From Coriobacteriaceae bacterium (GTDB lineage Bacteria > Actinomycetota > Coriobacteriia > Coriobacteriales > QAMH01), in assembly GCA_025992705.1 (NCBI GenBank), contig DAJPGJ010000001.1:310001-374000 (forward strand): DNA of 64,000 nt, read 5' to 3'. Position 1 is the stretch's first letter. Every line of letters starts with the position of its first letter. Below, one piece after another: positions 1-7,683 of the stretch. The notes under the pieces were generated by a model, which had not been told where the DNA came from, made no database searches, and saw only the letters and a list, made by a program, of their open reading frames with translations. The position numbers and the translations under genes were made by a program.

Positions 1-480
1 GGTTAGAGTAGCAAATAACCGCACGAAACCAAATTTTTACCACATGAAATGAAAAACTTTTCACATAGTTTATCAGGTGTTTTCATAGTTATACACATTA
101 TTTTCCACCTATGTTGATAAATCAGGGAAAACTGGAAAAAGGAACGGGGAAAAATGAATGGAAAACTGATGTCAAGTTGAAAAACGCAGTACAGAGAAAA
201 AGAAACGATTAGTTTTACACGTACAGATGTTCTTTGATGTGGAAAACCTTTATCTCAATGAGGAAAGAAGATGTGTATCTCTGGAAAACGATAGGTAAAA
301 AGGCGAAAAGAGAGGAAAAAGGCTCATAGGGTGGGGAAAACACCATATAAGTGTGTAGAAACTAGCTAGTTATCCACAGTTTCAACAAAGGCACGCACAG
401 AGAATGTGAATAACTTGGGAATAAGTCAAAGCACCTGTTCACAGAGATTTATAGTGATTGAATTGAATCATAAAAATTTC
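1..480. other. oriC: Putative chromosomal origin region (oriC) with DnaA boxes
   Basis: Gene-free DNA left of rpmH, rich in A and T. Consensus DnaA boxes (TTWTNCACA) are seen at 89-97 (forward, TTATACACA), 238-246 (reverse, TTTTCCACA), 370-378 (forward, TTATCCACA) and 405-413 (reverse, TTATTCACA). Weaker one-mismatch matches lie at 57-65, 101-109 and 352-360. An AT-rich stretch around 440-480 could serve as the unwinding element. The dnaA gene is not in the window; by common gene order it would lie just to the left. Position beside rpmH, rnpA and parAB is what is known for many bacterial origins; function here is inferred. Confidence 0.8.
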
Positions 481-510
481 TTGACTCGCCATTCTTAGCC
501 ATATTACAAT
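481..510 (+). promoter_or_regulatory. Predicted promoter of the rpmH operon
   Basis: TTGACT (481-486) and TACAAT (505-510), each one base off the sigma-70/SigA consensus, are separated by 18 bases. They lie about 50 bases upstream of the rpmH start, downstream of the DnaA boxes. Confidence 0.65.
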
Positions 511-560
511 TTTGAAGCTTATCGAGAAGTATAAGGGAGTTTCCCTTAGGAGGAATTGTA

Positions 561-695
561 ATGAAGCGTACCTATCAGCCCAATAAACGTAAACGCGCAA
601 AATGTCATGGTTTTCGCTCTCGTATGGCCACGCGTGGTGGTCGTAACGTTCTCAAGGCACGCCGTGCAAAGGGTCGTAAGTGCCTGACGGTCTAG
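561..695 (+). CDS. rpmH: 50S ribosomal protein L34
   Basis: A 44-residue, very basic protein starting MKRTYQPNKRKR and containing HGFRSRM and GRNVLKARRAKGRK, the hallmarks of L34, at the family's normal length. It is a structural component of the large ribosomal subunit. The start ATG follows a strong ribosome binding site, AGGAGG at 548-553. As in most bacteria it is the first gene of the rpmH-rnpA-yidD-yidC cluster next to the origin. The gene is too short for many gene finders and should not be missed. Confidence 0.97.
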   Translation: MKRTYQPNKRKRAKCHGFRSRMATRGGRNVLKARRAKGRKCLTV

Positions 696-734
696 TACCG
701 GCTTCGTCAGCTTCATTTTGAGGACTGACACCCC

Positions 735-1073
735 ATGAAGGGCACGATCAAGAGTAAAGAGGATGTGGAGCGTCTCTTCTCACAGGGGAGGCGCTCTACT
801 TCGTCTTCTATGACAATTCTTGTTTGTGAGAATGAAGCAGGGACTATTGGCAGATGTGCTTTTATTGCTGGCAAAAAGCTTGGTCCCGCTCCCTTCAGAA
901 GTCGTTGCAAGCGCGTTATGCGTGAGGTAGCGCGTAGTCTTGGTGCTCCGTGGAAAGGGTTTGATGTCGCGTTCCTTGCGAGAAAACCCGTCGCACACAA
1001 GAGGCACGAAGAAATAGTTGAGCAGGCAAGAAAGAGCCTTCTCAAACTAGGAGTCATGAATGAGCGCAGGTAA
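735..1073 (+). CDS. rnpA: Ribonuclease P protein component
   Basis: A 112-residue basic protein, the protein subunit of RNase P, which binds the catalytic RNA and helps process the 5' ends of tRNA precursors. The family signature is seen as FRSRCKRVMRE (the RNR region) after GKKLGPAP, and the N-terminus has the expected region leading to an RRSTSSS segment. It lies 39 bases after rpmH and its end overlaps the start of yidD by 14 bases, so the two are probably translationally coupled. The RNR motif is slightly divergent (RSRCKR) but the context leaves little doubt. Confidence 0.95.
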   Translation: MKGTIKSKEDVERLFSQGRRSTSSSMTILVCENEAGTIGRCAFIAGKKLGPAPFRSRCKRVMREVARSLGAPWKGFDVAFLARKPVAHKRHEEIVEQARKSLLKLGVMNERR

Positions 1074-1308
1074 AGTCATACACTGTCTACGTATGATTCC
1101 GCGACGTGTGGCACTCGCCCTGGTGAGCTTTTACCGGAAATATATCTCTCCGATGTTTCCTCCTTCCTGCCGGTACGTGCCTACCTGCTCCGAATACGCT
1201 ATGATTGCACTTCAACGCTATGGTTTTATCAGGGGATCATGGATGGCGATTAAACGAATCTGCCGCTGCCACCCTTGGCATCCAGGTGGATATGATCCGG
1301 TACCGTGA
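1060..1308 (+). CDS. yidD: Membrane protein insertion efficiency factor YidD
   Basis: An 82-residue protein of the YidD (DUF37, formerly haemolytic) family. The invariant parts CRYVPTCSEYA and RCHPWHPGGYDPVP are both present. Known members help YidC-dependent insertion of membrane proteins and attach to the inner face of the membrane through an amphipathic N-terminus; here the segment RMIPRRVALALVSFYRKYI fits that. It overlaps rnpA by 14 bases and precedes yidC by 34 bases, the standard order. Confidence 0.95.
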   Translation: MSAGKVIHCLRMIPRRVALALVSFYRKYISPMFPPSCRYVPTCSEYAMIALQRYGFIRGSWMAIKRICRCHPWHPGGYDPVP

Positions 1309-1342
1309 TTTGTGATTACTATCCGTCGAGAGGTTAGTATTT

Positions 1343-2113
1343 ATGTGGGATGGAATTCTTAATGGCTGTGCAGCCGCACTCTACGAGCTCGCCAAGCTTG
1401 TGGGTGACTGGGGTCTTGCGATTATCATCGTAACTCTCATCATTCGTCTGCTTCTCTTCCCTATCCAAAGGAAGCAACTCAAGTCCAGCTTTCAAATGCA
1501 ACAGGTACAGCCAAGAATGCAGGAGATTCAAAAGCTGTATGCTGGCGATCAGGTCAAGATTCAGCAGGAAATGCAAAAGCTCTACCAGGAGACGGGCTTT
1601 AATCCTCTTGCCGGTTGTTTGACGATGCTCATTCAGATGCCTATCTTCATCATCCTGTTCCAGGTTCTGCGCGACAAGATTGGGCAGTATGCCGGTGGAG
1701 AACTTTCCGTTAGCTTCTACAACATTCTGCCGAATCTAACTCAAACGGTACCTGATGCTTTTAATCAGGACATTGTCTACTCCATTCCGTATATCATCAT
1801 GATGGTTTTGTTCATCGGTCTGTCTGTTACACCCATGATTTTGCAGATGAAGCAAAACCCTCAGAACAGAAGTCAAATGACCATGATGATGGGCATCATG
1901 GGTATCATGTTTACCTGGATGGCTTTTATTTCGCCTGCTGGCGTTATGCTGTATTGGGCACTTTCCTCTGGATTTGCACTCGTGCAGCAGCTTATTACAC
2001 AGCGTGTTCTCAAGAAAGAAGCTGCGGAAAAGGAAGAAGCAGCTCCTGTAAAGCCTATTAAAGTTAATGTAGAGCGTCGTGAAAAGAAAAAGCGCCCTAC
2101 TAAGAAACACTAA
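1343..2113 (+). CDS. yidC: Membrane protein insertase YidC/Oxa1
   Basis: A 256-residue polytopic membrane protein that inserts proteins into the cytoplasmic membrane, alone or with SecYEG. The core YidC/Oxa1 fold is visible: first core membrane segment (about 23-42) with the conserved functional arginine (Arg35 in TLIIRLLLFP), a cytoplasmic helical hairpin with QPRMQEIQKLY, then hydrophobic segments including NPLAGCLTMLIQMPIFIILF and FISPAGVMLYWALSS. The C-terminal tail is strongly basic (ends KKKRPTKKH), as expected for ribosome contact. There is no long periplasmic domain and no clear lipoprotein signal peptide. A ribosome binding site GAGAGG lies at 1328-1333. Confidence 0.95.
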   Translation: MWDGILNGCAAALYELAKLVGDWGLAIIIVTLIIRLLLFPIQRKQLKSSFQMQQVQPRMQEIQKLYAGDQVKIQQEMQKLYQETGFNPLAGCLTMLIQMPIFIILFQVLRDKIGQYAGGELSVSFYNILPNLTQTVPDAFNQDIVYSIPYIIMMVLFIGLSVTPMILQMKQNPQNRSQMTMMMGIMGIMFTWMAFISPAGVMLYWALSSGFALVQQLITQRVLKKEAAEKEEAAPVKPIKVNVERREKKKRPTKKH

Positions 2114-2128
2114 TGTAGAGGATGCACC

Positions 2129-2704
2129 ATGAGTGAGGAATTTGAGATCGAAGAAGAACTCGAGGTTGAAGAGTCCGTCGATATTGATGACGACGGCAAC
2201 ATCGACGAGGAAATCACCGAAGAAGATGAAGTACGCAGCGAAGAGGACCTTGATGAGGTCGCAGATACTGCAATAGAGGTCTTGCGTACGATTCTCGCCC
2301 ACTTTGATGCCGAGGGAGCTGAGATTAACGAATATGAGGGTGATGAACAGGAAATCATCCTTGATGTTGTCGGCGGTGATCTTGCCATTCTCATTGGTAG
2401 AAGAGGTCATACGCTCGATGCCATCCAAACGCTTGTTTCCAATATAACCAACCGCAAGCTTGGATATAGATATCCCATCACCATTGACATAGAGAGCTAT
2501 AAGCATCGACAGCGCCAAAAGATTGAATCTCTCGCGTATTCCGCTGCCTCACGCGCTGATCGTCAGGACAGGGAAGTAAGCCTGCGTCCCATGAATCCCT
2601 ACGAGCGTCGTCTCGTGCACATGGCTCTTCGTGATGATGAGCGCGTTGAGACCTACTCTGTTGGTGAAGAGCCGAACAGACATGTTGTTGTAGCCCCCGC
2701 ATGA
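2129..2704 (+). CDS. khpB: RNA-binding protein KhpB/Jag (KH and R3H domains)
   Basis: A 191-residue protein with a very acidic N-terminus (about 1-45, mostly Glu/Asp), a KH domain whose GxxG loop is GRRG at 90-93 (followed by HTLDAIQ), and a C-terminal R3H region with YERRLVHMAL. KhpB, also called Jag or EloR, pairs with KhpA in Gram-positive bacteria, binds RNA and affects cell elongation and division. The gene follows yidC by 15 bases and its stop overlaps the rsmG start (ATGA at 2701-2704). The long acidic head replaces the Jag_N domain found in some relatives. Confidence 0.93.
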   Translation: MSEEFEIEEELEVEESVDIDDDGNIDEEITEEDEVRSEEDLDEVADTAIEVLRTILAHFDAEGAEINEYEGDEQEIILDVVGGDLAILIGRRGHTLDAIQTLVSNITNRKLGYRYPITIDIESYKHRQRQKIESLAYSAASRADRQDREVSLRPMNPYERRLVHMALRDDERVETYSVGEEPNRHVVVAPA

Positions 2705-3372
2705 TTTTCGACACGCTCGATATAGAAAAACAACAACAGATACAGTCGTATCTCACATTAGTCATAGAAAAGAATAAAGAACTCAATCTGACGAGGATTG
2801 ATACAGAAGAAAAGGGAATGCTTCTCCATATAGAAGATTCCCTTTCTTGTCTTGAGGAATTTTCTCGACAACAGGGTGATTTCCTCGATATCGGTACAGG
2901 AGGAGGATTTCCCGGTGTTCCTCTGGCAATTGCATCAGGGCGAACAGGTGTTCTTATCGATTCAGTACAGAAAAAAGCAAGGGCCGTGCAGGAGATGATT
3001 GAGGAGCTTGCCTTAAGTGATCAAATCAAAGCACGAGGGCTAAGGAGCGAAGACTTAGCTCGTGAGATAGGGGAGCACTTTACAACAGTGATTGCACGTG
3101 CTGTATCTTCCCTTCCTGTTGTAATGGAGCTTGCGACACCTCTCCTGGTTCCAGGAGGAGAGCTTATAGCTCTTCGTGGAAAGGAAGAGGAACAAACCCC
3201 TGAGCAACTCGAAGAAGTTGCAGATAAGCTTGGACTTGAACTTGTTTCGAAGAGACATATATATATTAGTGAGGTATATGAGAGAAACATATATGTATAT
3301 AGGAAAACAGGACCAGCTTGTATCAAATTGCCTCGAAGGAATGGTATAGCTCAAAAGAAGCCTCTTGGTTAA
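2701..3372 (+). CDS. rsmG: 16S rRNA (guanine-N7) methyltransferase RsmG
   Basis: A 223-residue SAM-dependent methyltransferase. Known members (GidB/RsmG) methylate N7 of a conserved guanine in the 530 loop of 16S rRNA. The SAM-binding motif FLDIGTGGGFPGVPLA is at 61-76, after the typical N-terminal NLTRI and LHIEDSLSC segments; later VIARAVSSL and ALRGK match the family. It overlaps khpB by four bases and precedes the parS/parAB segment. The DNA of this gene, particularly its 3' end (3250-3330), is AT-rich. Confidence 0.95.
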   Translation: MIFDTLDIEKQQQIQSYLTLVIEKNKELNLTRIDTEEKGMLLHIEDSLSCLEEFSRQQGDFLDIGTGGGFPGVPLAIASGRTGVLIDSVQKKARAVQEMIEELALSDQIKARGLRSEDLAREIGEHFTTVIARAVSSLPVVMELATPLLVPGGELIALRGKEEEQTPEQLEEVADKLGLELVSKRHIYISEVYERNIYVYRKTGPACIKLPRRNGIAQKKPLG

Positions 3373-3388
3373 ATTAGAAATCATCCCA

Positions 3389-3404
3389 TGTTTCACGTGA
3401 AACA
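3389..3404. promoter_or_regulatory. parS: parS centromere site 1
   Basis: A perfect 16-base palindrome TGTTTCACGTGAAACA, the universal bacterial parS sequence bound by ParB/Spo0J. It lies in the rsmG-parA gap just upstream of the parAB genes. Confidence 0.97.
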
Positions 3405-3425
3405 TGAACGTGATGTAATTCAATC

Positions 3426-3441
3426 TGTTTCACGTGAAACA
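3426..3441. promoter_or_regulatory. parS: parS centromere site 2
   Basis: A second perfect copy of TGTTTCACGTGAAACA, 21 bases downstream of site 1. Two sites so close together, beside the operon that encodes their binding protein, probably form the main ParB loading point and could also regulate parAB transcription (inference). Confidence 0.97.
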
Positions 3442-3519
3442 CAGGGAGGAAGTAGTGTATATTAGGTGCAAGGTCAGTTTCCTTCAAACATTGATTGAAG
3501 ATCTACAGAGAGGGACGAC

Positions 3520-4335
3520 GTGAATTTCAAAGAAGCAAAAAGAAAAGATGAATCAAGGGAACCATTGATTCTAGCTGTCATCAACCAAAAGGGCGGCGTT
3601 GGTAAATCAACAACTGCAGTAAATCTTGGTGCAGTATTGGGAGAGAAGAACTATAAGGTACTTCTTGTTGATCTTGATGCACAGGGTAATGCCACAACAG
3701 GTGTTGGCTATGATAAGACTCAGTGTGAGTTGAGTACATATAACTGCCTTGTGGATGATAATGTTTCAACTGAAGATGCAGTTAGCGAAATTGATACCAA
3801 AAACATGTGGCTTCTTCCTGCAACGATTGATCTAGCCGGTGCAGAGACGAAGCTTGTCGATGAGATTGCACGTGAGTTCCGTTTAAACGATGCACTCAAA
3901 GAGATTAAAGATGACTTTGATTTCATTCTCGTTGATTGTCCTCCATCTTTGGGATTGTTAACGATAAATGCGCTTGCAGCCGCAAACCAGCTTATTATTC
4001 CCATTCAGTGTGAGTTCTATGCACTCGAAGGTTTGTCAAAAATCATTGATTCGATGAATATGGTCAAAAAACGCATTAATCCGAAGCTAGATGTCTTTGG
4101 TGTTGTTATCACGATGTACGACAAGAGGACGACACTTTCCAAGGACGTTGCAAGTGAAGTCGAAAACGTATTTGGGGATAAAGTCTTTAAGACACGTATC
4201 CCGCGCACGGTTCGCATTTCGGAGGCACCGAGCTATGGTGAGCCCATTACCGAATATGATTCGAGCGGTAAAGGTGCCGAAGCGTACAGAGATCTGGCAA
4301 AAGAAGTTGTAAAGCGTTACAAGAAACTCAGCTGA
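3520..4335 (+). CDS. parA: Chromosome partitioning ATPase ParA/Soj
   Basis: A 271-residue deviant Walker-type ATPase that, with ParB and parS, separates newly copied origins. The deviant Walker A KGGVGKS is at 24-30; LVDLDAQGN (Walker A' region) and LVDCPPSLG (Walker B) follow at the usual spacing. The start is GTG, preceded by AGAGGGA at 3508-3514; it gives a short charged head before the conserved LAVINQKGG strand. It lies about 80 bases after parS site 2 and 14 bases before parB. Confidence 0.96.
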   Translation: MNFKEAKRKDESREPLILAVINQKGGVGKSTTAVNLGAVLGEKNYKVLLVDLDAQGNATTGVGYDKTQCELSTYNCLVDDNVSTEDAVSEIDTKNMWLLPATIDLAGAETKLVDEIAREFRLNDALKEIKDDFDFILVDCPPSLGLLTINALAAANQLIIPIQCEFYALEGLSKIIDSMNMVKKRINPKLDVFGVVITMYDKRTTLSKDVASEVENVFGDKVFKTRIPRTVRISEAPSYGEPITEYDSSGKGAEAYRDLAKEVVKRYKKLS

Positions 4336-4349
4336 AACGGAGGACGCTC

Positions 4350-5204
4350 ATGGCTACGAAAAAAGGTGGACTTGGCAAGGGTCTAAGCGCACTCATTGCA
4401 GATGCGTCAATAGAGTCTGGGAGTGGAAGCGAAAGTACACAGGAAGAGCTTCTGATAACGCAGATTCAACCGAATCCTGATCAGCCCCGTAAGGTTTTTG
4501 ACGAAGAGGAGCTTGCAAATCTTGCGGATTCTATTCGCAAAGAGGGTCTTTTACAGGCAATTATCGTACGTCCCAAAGACGGTATGTATCAGATTGTTGC
4601 AGGCGAAAGACGTTGGCAGGCAAGTAAAATAGCCGGTCTTGAGTCTGTTCCCGTACGTATTATCGAGATGGACGATGAGCAGGCACTTAGAATTGCCCTT
4701 GTCGAGAATCTCCAGCGTTCTGACTTGAACGCAATAGAAGAGGCGCGTGGATACAAGGATTTGATGGCACGAGGCGGCCTGACGCAAGCAGAACTTGCTG
4801 CTGCGGTATCAAAATCGCGCTCCGCCGTTGCAAATTCGCTCCGACTTCTCGATTTGCCGCAGCAAATCCAGGATTATGTATACGATGGTGCTCTTACTGC
4901 CGGTCATGCGCGTGCCATTCTCTCCATTCCCGAGGAGGAGAAGCGCACGAACCTCGCAGATAAGATCATTGCCGAGCATTTGACCGTGCGAGATGCCGAG
5001 AATATCGCACGTCTTGTTGCTTCTGGTACGAGCGAGCGTGCAAAACGTGCTCCGCTACCACGTACATATAAGCTTGTTGCGAAAGAGCTGCGTCATGAGC
5101 TTGATACGCAGGTGCGTATTAAGTCCTCACGAGGCAAGAACAAGATTGAGATTGAATTCAAAGACGAAGATGATTTGCAGAGAATCTTCAATCTGATTCG
5201 GTAA
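4350..5204 (+). CDS. parB: Chromosome partitioning protein ParB/Spo0J
   Basis: A 284-residue parS-binding CTPase clamp. Seen in order: the N-terminal GLGKGLSALI segment that contacts ParA, the CTP-binding domain with GERRWQA (85-91) and ENLQRSDLNAIEEARG (119-134), the helix-turn-helix with LTQAELAAAVSKSRSAV (144-160) that reads parS, and a C-terminal dimerisation region. Length is normal. It is the downstream partner of parA, and its end faces rlmN on the other strand only 15 bases away. Confidence 0.96.
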   Translation: MATKKGGLGKGLSALIADASIESGSGSESTQEELLITQIQPNPDQPRKVFDEEELANLADSIRKEGLLQAIIVRPKDGMYQIVAGERRWQASKIAGLESVPVRIIEMDDEQALRIALVENLQRSDLNAIEEARGYKDLMARGGLTQAELAAAVSKSRSAVANSLRLLDLPQQIQDYVYDGALTAGHARAILSIPEEEKRTNLADKIIAEHLTVRDAENIARLVASGTSERAKRAPLPRTYKLVAKELRHELDTQVRIKSSRGKNKIEIEFKDEDDLQRIFNLIR

Positions 5205-5218
5205 ACACCGAAGACATA

Positions 5219-6265
5219 TCATTTTTCAACACGTTGACGGAGCTGACCACAGGCTCCGTCAATGTCTTTTCCGCGGGATTTTCGCATGGAATTCTCGATG
5301 CCATGGGCGCTTAGCTCATGCGCAATATAACTGGTTCGTTTTGACGGCATAAGCATACCATCAAGCTCTTGACCTGGGGTTATTGGGTTCAGCGGAATAA
5401 CGTTAACATGACATAGCATGCCCTTGCAGAAGTCGATGAGGGCAGCGATATGTTCATCGCTGTCGTTTACACCTTCGATAGGAGCATACTCGAGTGAAGG
5501 ACGACGCTTGGTGGTTTCGCCATAGTCCTTGATTGCCTGACGAAGCTCCTCAAGAGAGACGTTTGCAACACCGGGCATAAGGGCATCACGTGTTTCCTGA
5601 GTGGCTGCATGCAGGGAAATGGCAAGGGTGAACTGCTCGGGTTCTTGCGAGAAACGTCGTATGCCATCAAGCAGGCCGCAGGTTGATACGGTGATATGAC
5701 GTGCTCCGATACCCAAACCAACTTTTGCGTTCATGCGGTGCAGGGCTTCGAGAACGGCATCGTAGTTAAGGAAGGGTTCCCCCTGGCCCATGCAGACCAC
5801 GTTGGTCACGCGCATATCAAAGTCCTTGGCAACATACATGACTTGGTCGTACATCTCGCCGCTCGTGAGGTTACAGGTAAAGCCAGAGTGTCCTGTCGCG
5901 CAGAAGCTGCACCCCATGGGACAGCCAGCTTGCGAGGAGAAGCAAACCGTGAGACGCTCGCCATCGGAAGAGGGGATTCCCACGGTCTCCACCCGTGCGC
6001 CGTTGGGAATCTCGAAGAGGTACTTCCTTGTGCCGTCTTGGGAGATCTGGCGCGTAACGAGTTTGAGGGAGCCGACGAAGAAGCGCTCATCAAGCTGCGC
6101 ACGAAAGCTCTTGGGTATATTATCCATGTCAGAGATAAATGAGCAGCCTCGCACGTATAACCACTCCTCGAGCTGCTTGACGCGATAGCGGGGCTGTTCG
6201 AGCTCTTCCATGAGCTCTTCGAGTTCGTGGTGGCTGAGTGATTTGATGTCGCATTTTGCTTCCAT
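5219..6265 (-). CDS. rlmN: Dual-specificity 23S rRNA/tRNA adenine-C2 methyltransferase RlmN
   Basis: A 348-residue radical SAM enzyme that methylates C2 of A2503 in 23S rRNA and of A37 in some tRNAs. The cluster-binding motif CxxxCxxC is at Cys115, Cys119 and Cys122 (GCPMGCSFCATG). The second catalytic cysteine is in the conserved C-terminal segment GKDIDGACGQL (Cys339). CMGQGEP and LAISLHA also fit the family. It is transcribed towards parB, and its 5' end faces the divergent ddl gene across an 84-base gap. Confidence 0.95.
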   Translation of the reverse strand: MEAKCDIKSLSHHELEELMEELEQPRYRVKQLEEWLYVRGCSFISDMDNIPKSFRAQLDERFFVGSLKLVTRQISQDGTRKYLFEIPNGARVETVGIPSSDGERLTVCFSSQAGCPMGCSFCATGHSGFTCNLTSGEMYDQVMYVAKDFDMRVTNVVCMGQGEPFLNYDAVLEALHRMNAKVGLGIGARHITVSTCGLLDGIRRFSQEPEQFTLAISLHAATQETRDALMPGVANVSLEELRQAIKDYGETTKRRPSLEYAPIEGVNDSDEHIAALIDFCKGMLCHVNVIPLNPITPGQELDGMLMPSKRTSYIAHELSAHGIENSMRKSRGKDIDGACGQLRQRVEK

Positions 6266-6349
6266 GAAAACCCCGTCTAGACGCAGTGACAGCCATTACG
6301 ATACCATTTTGCTCACCATATCGCTTCGACGCACCATGAGAGGCCCAGC

Positions 6350-7312
6350 ATGATTACCACCAAGCCGTGTGATCCCGCAGTGACGAAGGTCGTTCTACTC
6401 AAGGGAGGGAAGAGCGACGAGCGCGAGATATCTCTCAAGTCGGGAGCCGCATGCGCCGCAGCCCTGCGCGAAGAGGGCTTCGATGTCGTAGAGATTGATC
6501 CTGCACAGAGCGATGCCCTTCAGCAAATCATTGACGAGCAGCCGACCGTGGTCTTTTTGGCGCTACACGGGAAGGGCGGCGAAGACGGTTGTATCCAGGG
6601 CGTCTGTGAGCTCCTGGAAGTGCCCTATACGGGTTCGGGCGTTCTCGCAAGCGCCTTGGCCATGGACAAGGGGCGCTCCAAGATCATGTACGACTCGATA
6701 GGCCTGAAGACGGCTCCGTGGGTCATCGTTCGCTCTGGCGATACTCCTGATGCTGGGAAAATCATCGAGAAACTCGGAGAAAAGGTCGTGGTGAAGGCCG
6801 CGCGCGGTGGTTCGTCTATCGGCACCTATATCGTCGAAGGAGAGATAGAGCTTACGGAAGCCATCCACAACGCCCTCGAATTCGATGACGAGGTGGTTGT
6901 CGAAAGCTTTATTCCCGGTACCGAGACCACGGTGGCAGTGCTCGGCAACGCGCAGCCCGAGGCACTTCCCGTCATCGAGATCGTCCCCCAGGGTGACAGC
7001 ACCTCCTATGACTTCACGGCGAAATATACCGCAGGTGGCTCCAAGCACATCATTCCCGCACGTCTTGACGACCGTACGACGGCGGCCTGTCAGGCTGCTG
7101 CTTTGCGCGCTCATGAGGTTTTGGGCTGCAAAGGTGTTTCGCGCACGGACATCATAGTGGACGAGACGGGAGAGTGCTGGGTCATCGAGACCAACACGCT
7201 GCCGGGCATGACGTCGACCTCGCTGTTGCCCGACACGGCGGGAACGGTGGGAATCTCCTTCGGGGCGCTATGCCGCATACTTATCGAACTTGCCCTCGAA
7301 GAGCACGCATGA
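6350..7312 (+). CDS. ddl: D-alanine--D-alanine ligase
   Basis: A 320-residue ATP-grasp ligase that makes the D-Ala-D-Ala dipeptide for peptidoglycan. Visible motifs: GGKSDEREISLKSG (N-terminal substrate region), ALHGKGGEDG (71-80), AARGGSSIGT (ATP-binding loop), FIPGTETTVAVLG and the C-terminal ETNTLPGMT metal/substrate segment. Length is normal for DdlB-type enzymes. A GAGAGG ribosome binding site precedes the ATG. It stands alone between rlmN and tRNA-Ser. Which D-amino or hydroxy acid is used at the second position cannot be settled from motifs alone, though D-Ala is expected. Confidence 0.93.
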   Translation: MITTKPCDPAVTKVVLLKGGKSDEREISLKSGAACAAALREEGFDVVEIDPAQSDALQQIIDEQPTVVFLALHGKGGEDGCIQGVCELLEVPYTGSGVLASALAMDKGRSKIMYDSIGLKTAPWVIVRSGDTPDAGKIIEKLGEKVVVKAARGGSSIGTYIVEGEIELTEAIHNALEFDDEVVVESFIPGTETTVAVLGNAQPEALPVIEIVPQGDSTSYDFTAKYTAGGSKHIIPARLDDRTTAACQAAALRAHEVLGCKGVSRTDIIVDETGECWVIETNTLPGMTSTSLLPDTAGTVGISFGALCRILIELALEEHA

Positions 7313-7313
7313 G

Positions 7314-7330
7314 TTTGCTATACTAGCAAA
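7314..7330. promoter_or_regulatory. Palindrome with -10-like TATACT upstream of tRNA-Ser
   Basis: TTTGCTATACTAGCAAA is a perfect inverted repeat with 7-base arms. It contains TATACT (7319-7324), which is well placed as a -10 element for the tRNA gene 39 bases downstream. No good -35 element is seen, so it may be promoter, weak terminator of ddl or both. Confidence 0.4.
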
Positions 7331-7362
7331 CCGCGTCGTCACTGACGCATGAGCTACAGCAC

Positions 7363-7455
7363 GGAGGGATGTCCGAGTGGCTTAAGGAGCACGATTGGAA
7401 ATCGTGTGTGCCGTTTAGAGCGGTACCTAGGGTTCAAATCCCTATCCCTCCGCCA
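7363..7455 (+). tRNA. tRNA-Ser (anticodon GGA)
   Basis: Long-variable-arm tRNA. Acceptor strands GGAGGGA (7363-7369) and TCCCTCC (7445-7451) pair fully. The anticodon stem CACGA/TCGTG frames the loop TTGGAAA with anticodon GGA (serine, UCC/UCU). The T arm has GGTTCAAATCC, and the 3' CCA is encoded (7453-7455). Discriminator base is G. Confidence 0.97.
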
Positions 7456-7467
7456 GCACGAATCGAG

Positions 7468-7494
7468 AAGGGGTCGCAATTGCGGCCCCTTTTG
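7468..7494 (+). terminator. Rho-independent terminator after tRNA-Ser
   Basis: GGGGTCGCAATTGCGGCCCC forms a nearly perfect hairpin (one G-T or mismatch position) followed by TTTT, directly downstream of the tRNA. Confidence 0.8.
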
Positions 7495-7502
7495 TGTTCA
7501 CA

Positions 7503-7634
7503 TTGTCATTCCGACCGGAGGGGCCGAAGGCCCCGGAGTGGAGGAATCTCACCACGAAAGATTTCTCGATTCCGCTCACTTCGTTCGCTCCGCTCGAAAT
7601 GACAGGGGGGTAACATCACTCTCGAAATGACAGG
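7503..7634. repeat. REP-like palindromic repeat cluster (GTCATTTCGAGCG family)
   Basis: A TGTCATTCCGACCGGAG unit at the left faces a CTCCGCTCGAAATGACA unit that ends at 7605, with smaller palindromes (GGGGCC/GGCCCC) between, so the whole can fold as a long hairpin. A further half unit CTCGAAATGACAGG follows at 7621-7634. Related units occur at 23398-23480. Non-coding; lies between tRNA-Ser and the 3' end of amrS. Confidence 0.7.
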
Positions 7635-7683
7635 AGGGACGACGAGTGCGACCCCCTCCGCCATGCGCCCCGTAGAACCATTC

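Noticed and set aside
546..1057. Reverse-strand frames opposite rpmH and rnpA
   Set aside because: Antisense to two certain genes, with no features of their own.
7349..7630. Forward frames overlapping tRNA-Ser
   Set aside because: They read through the tRNA, its terminator and REP repeats.
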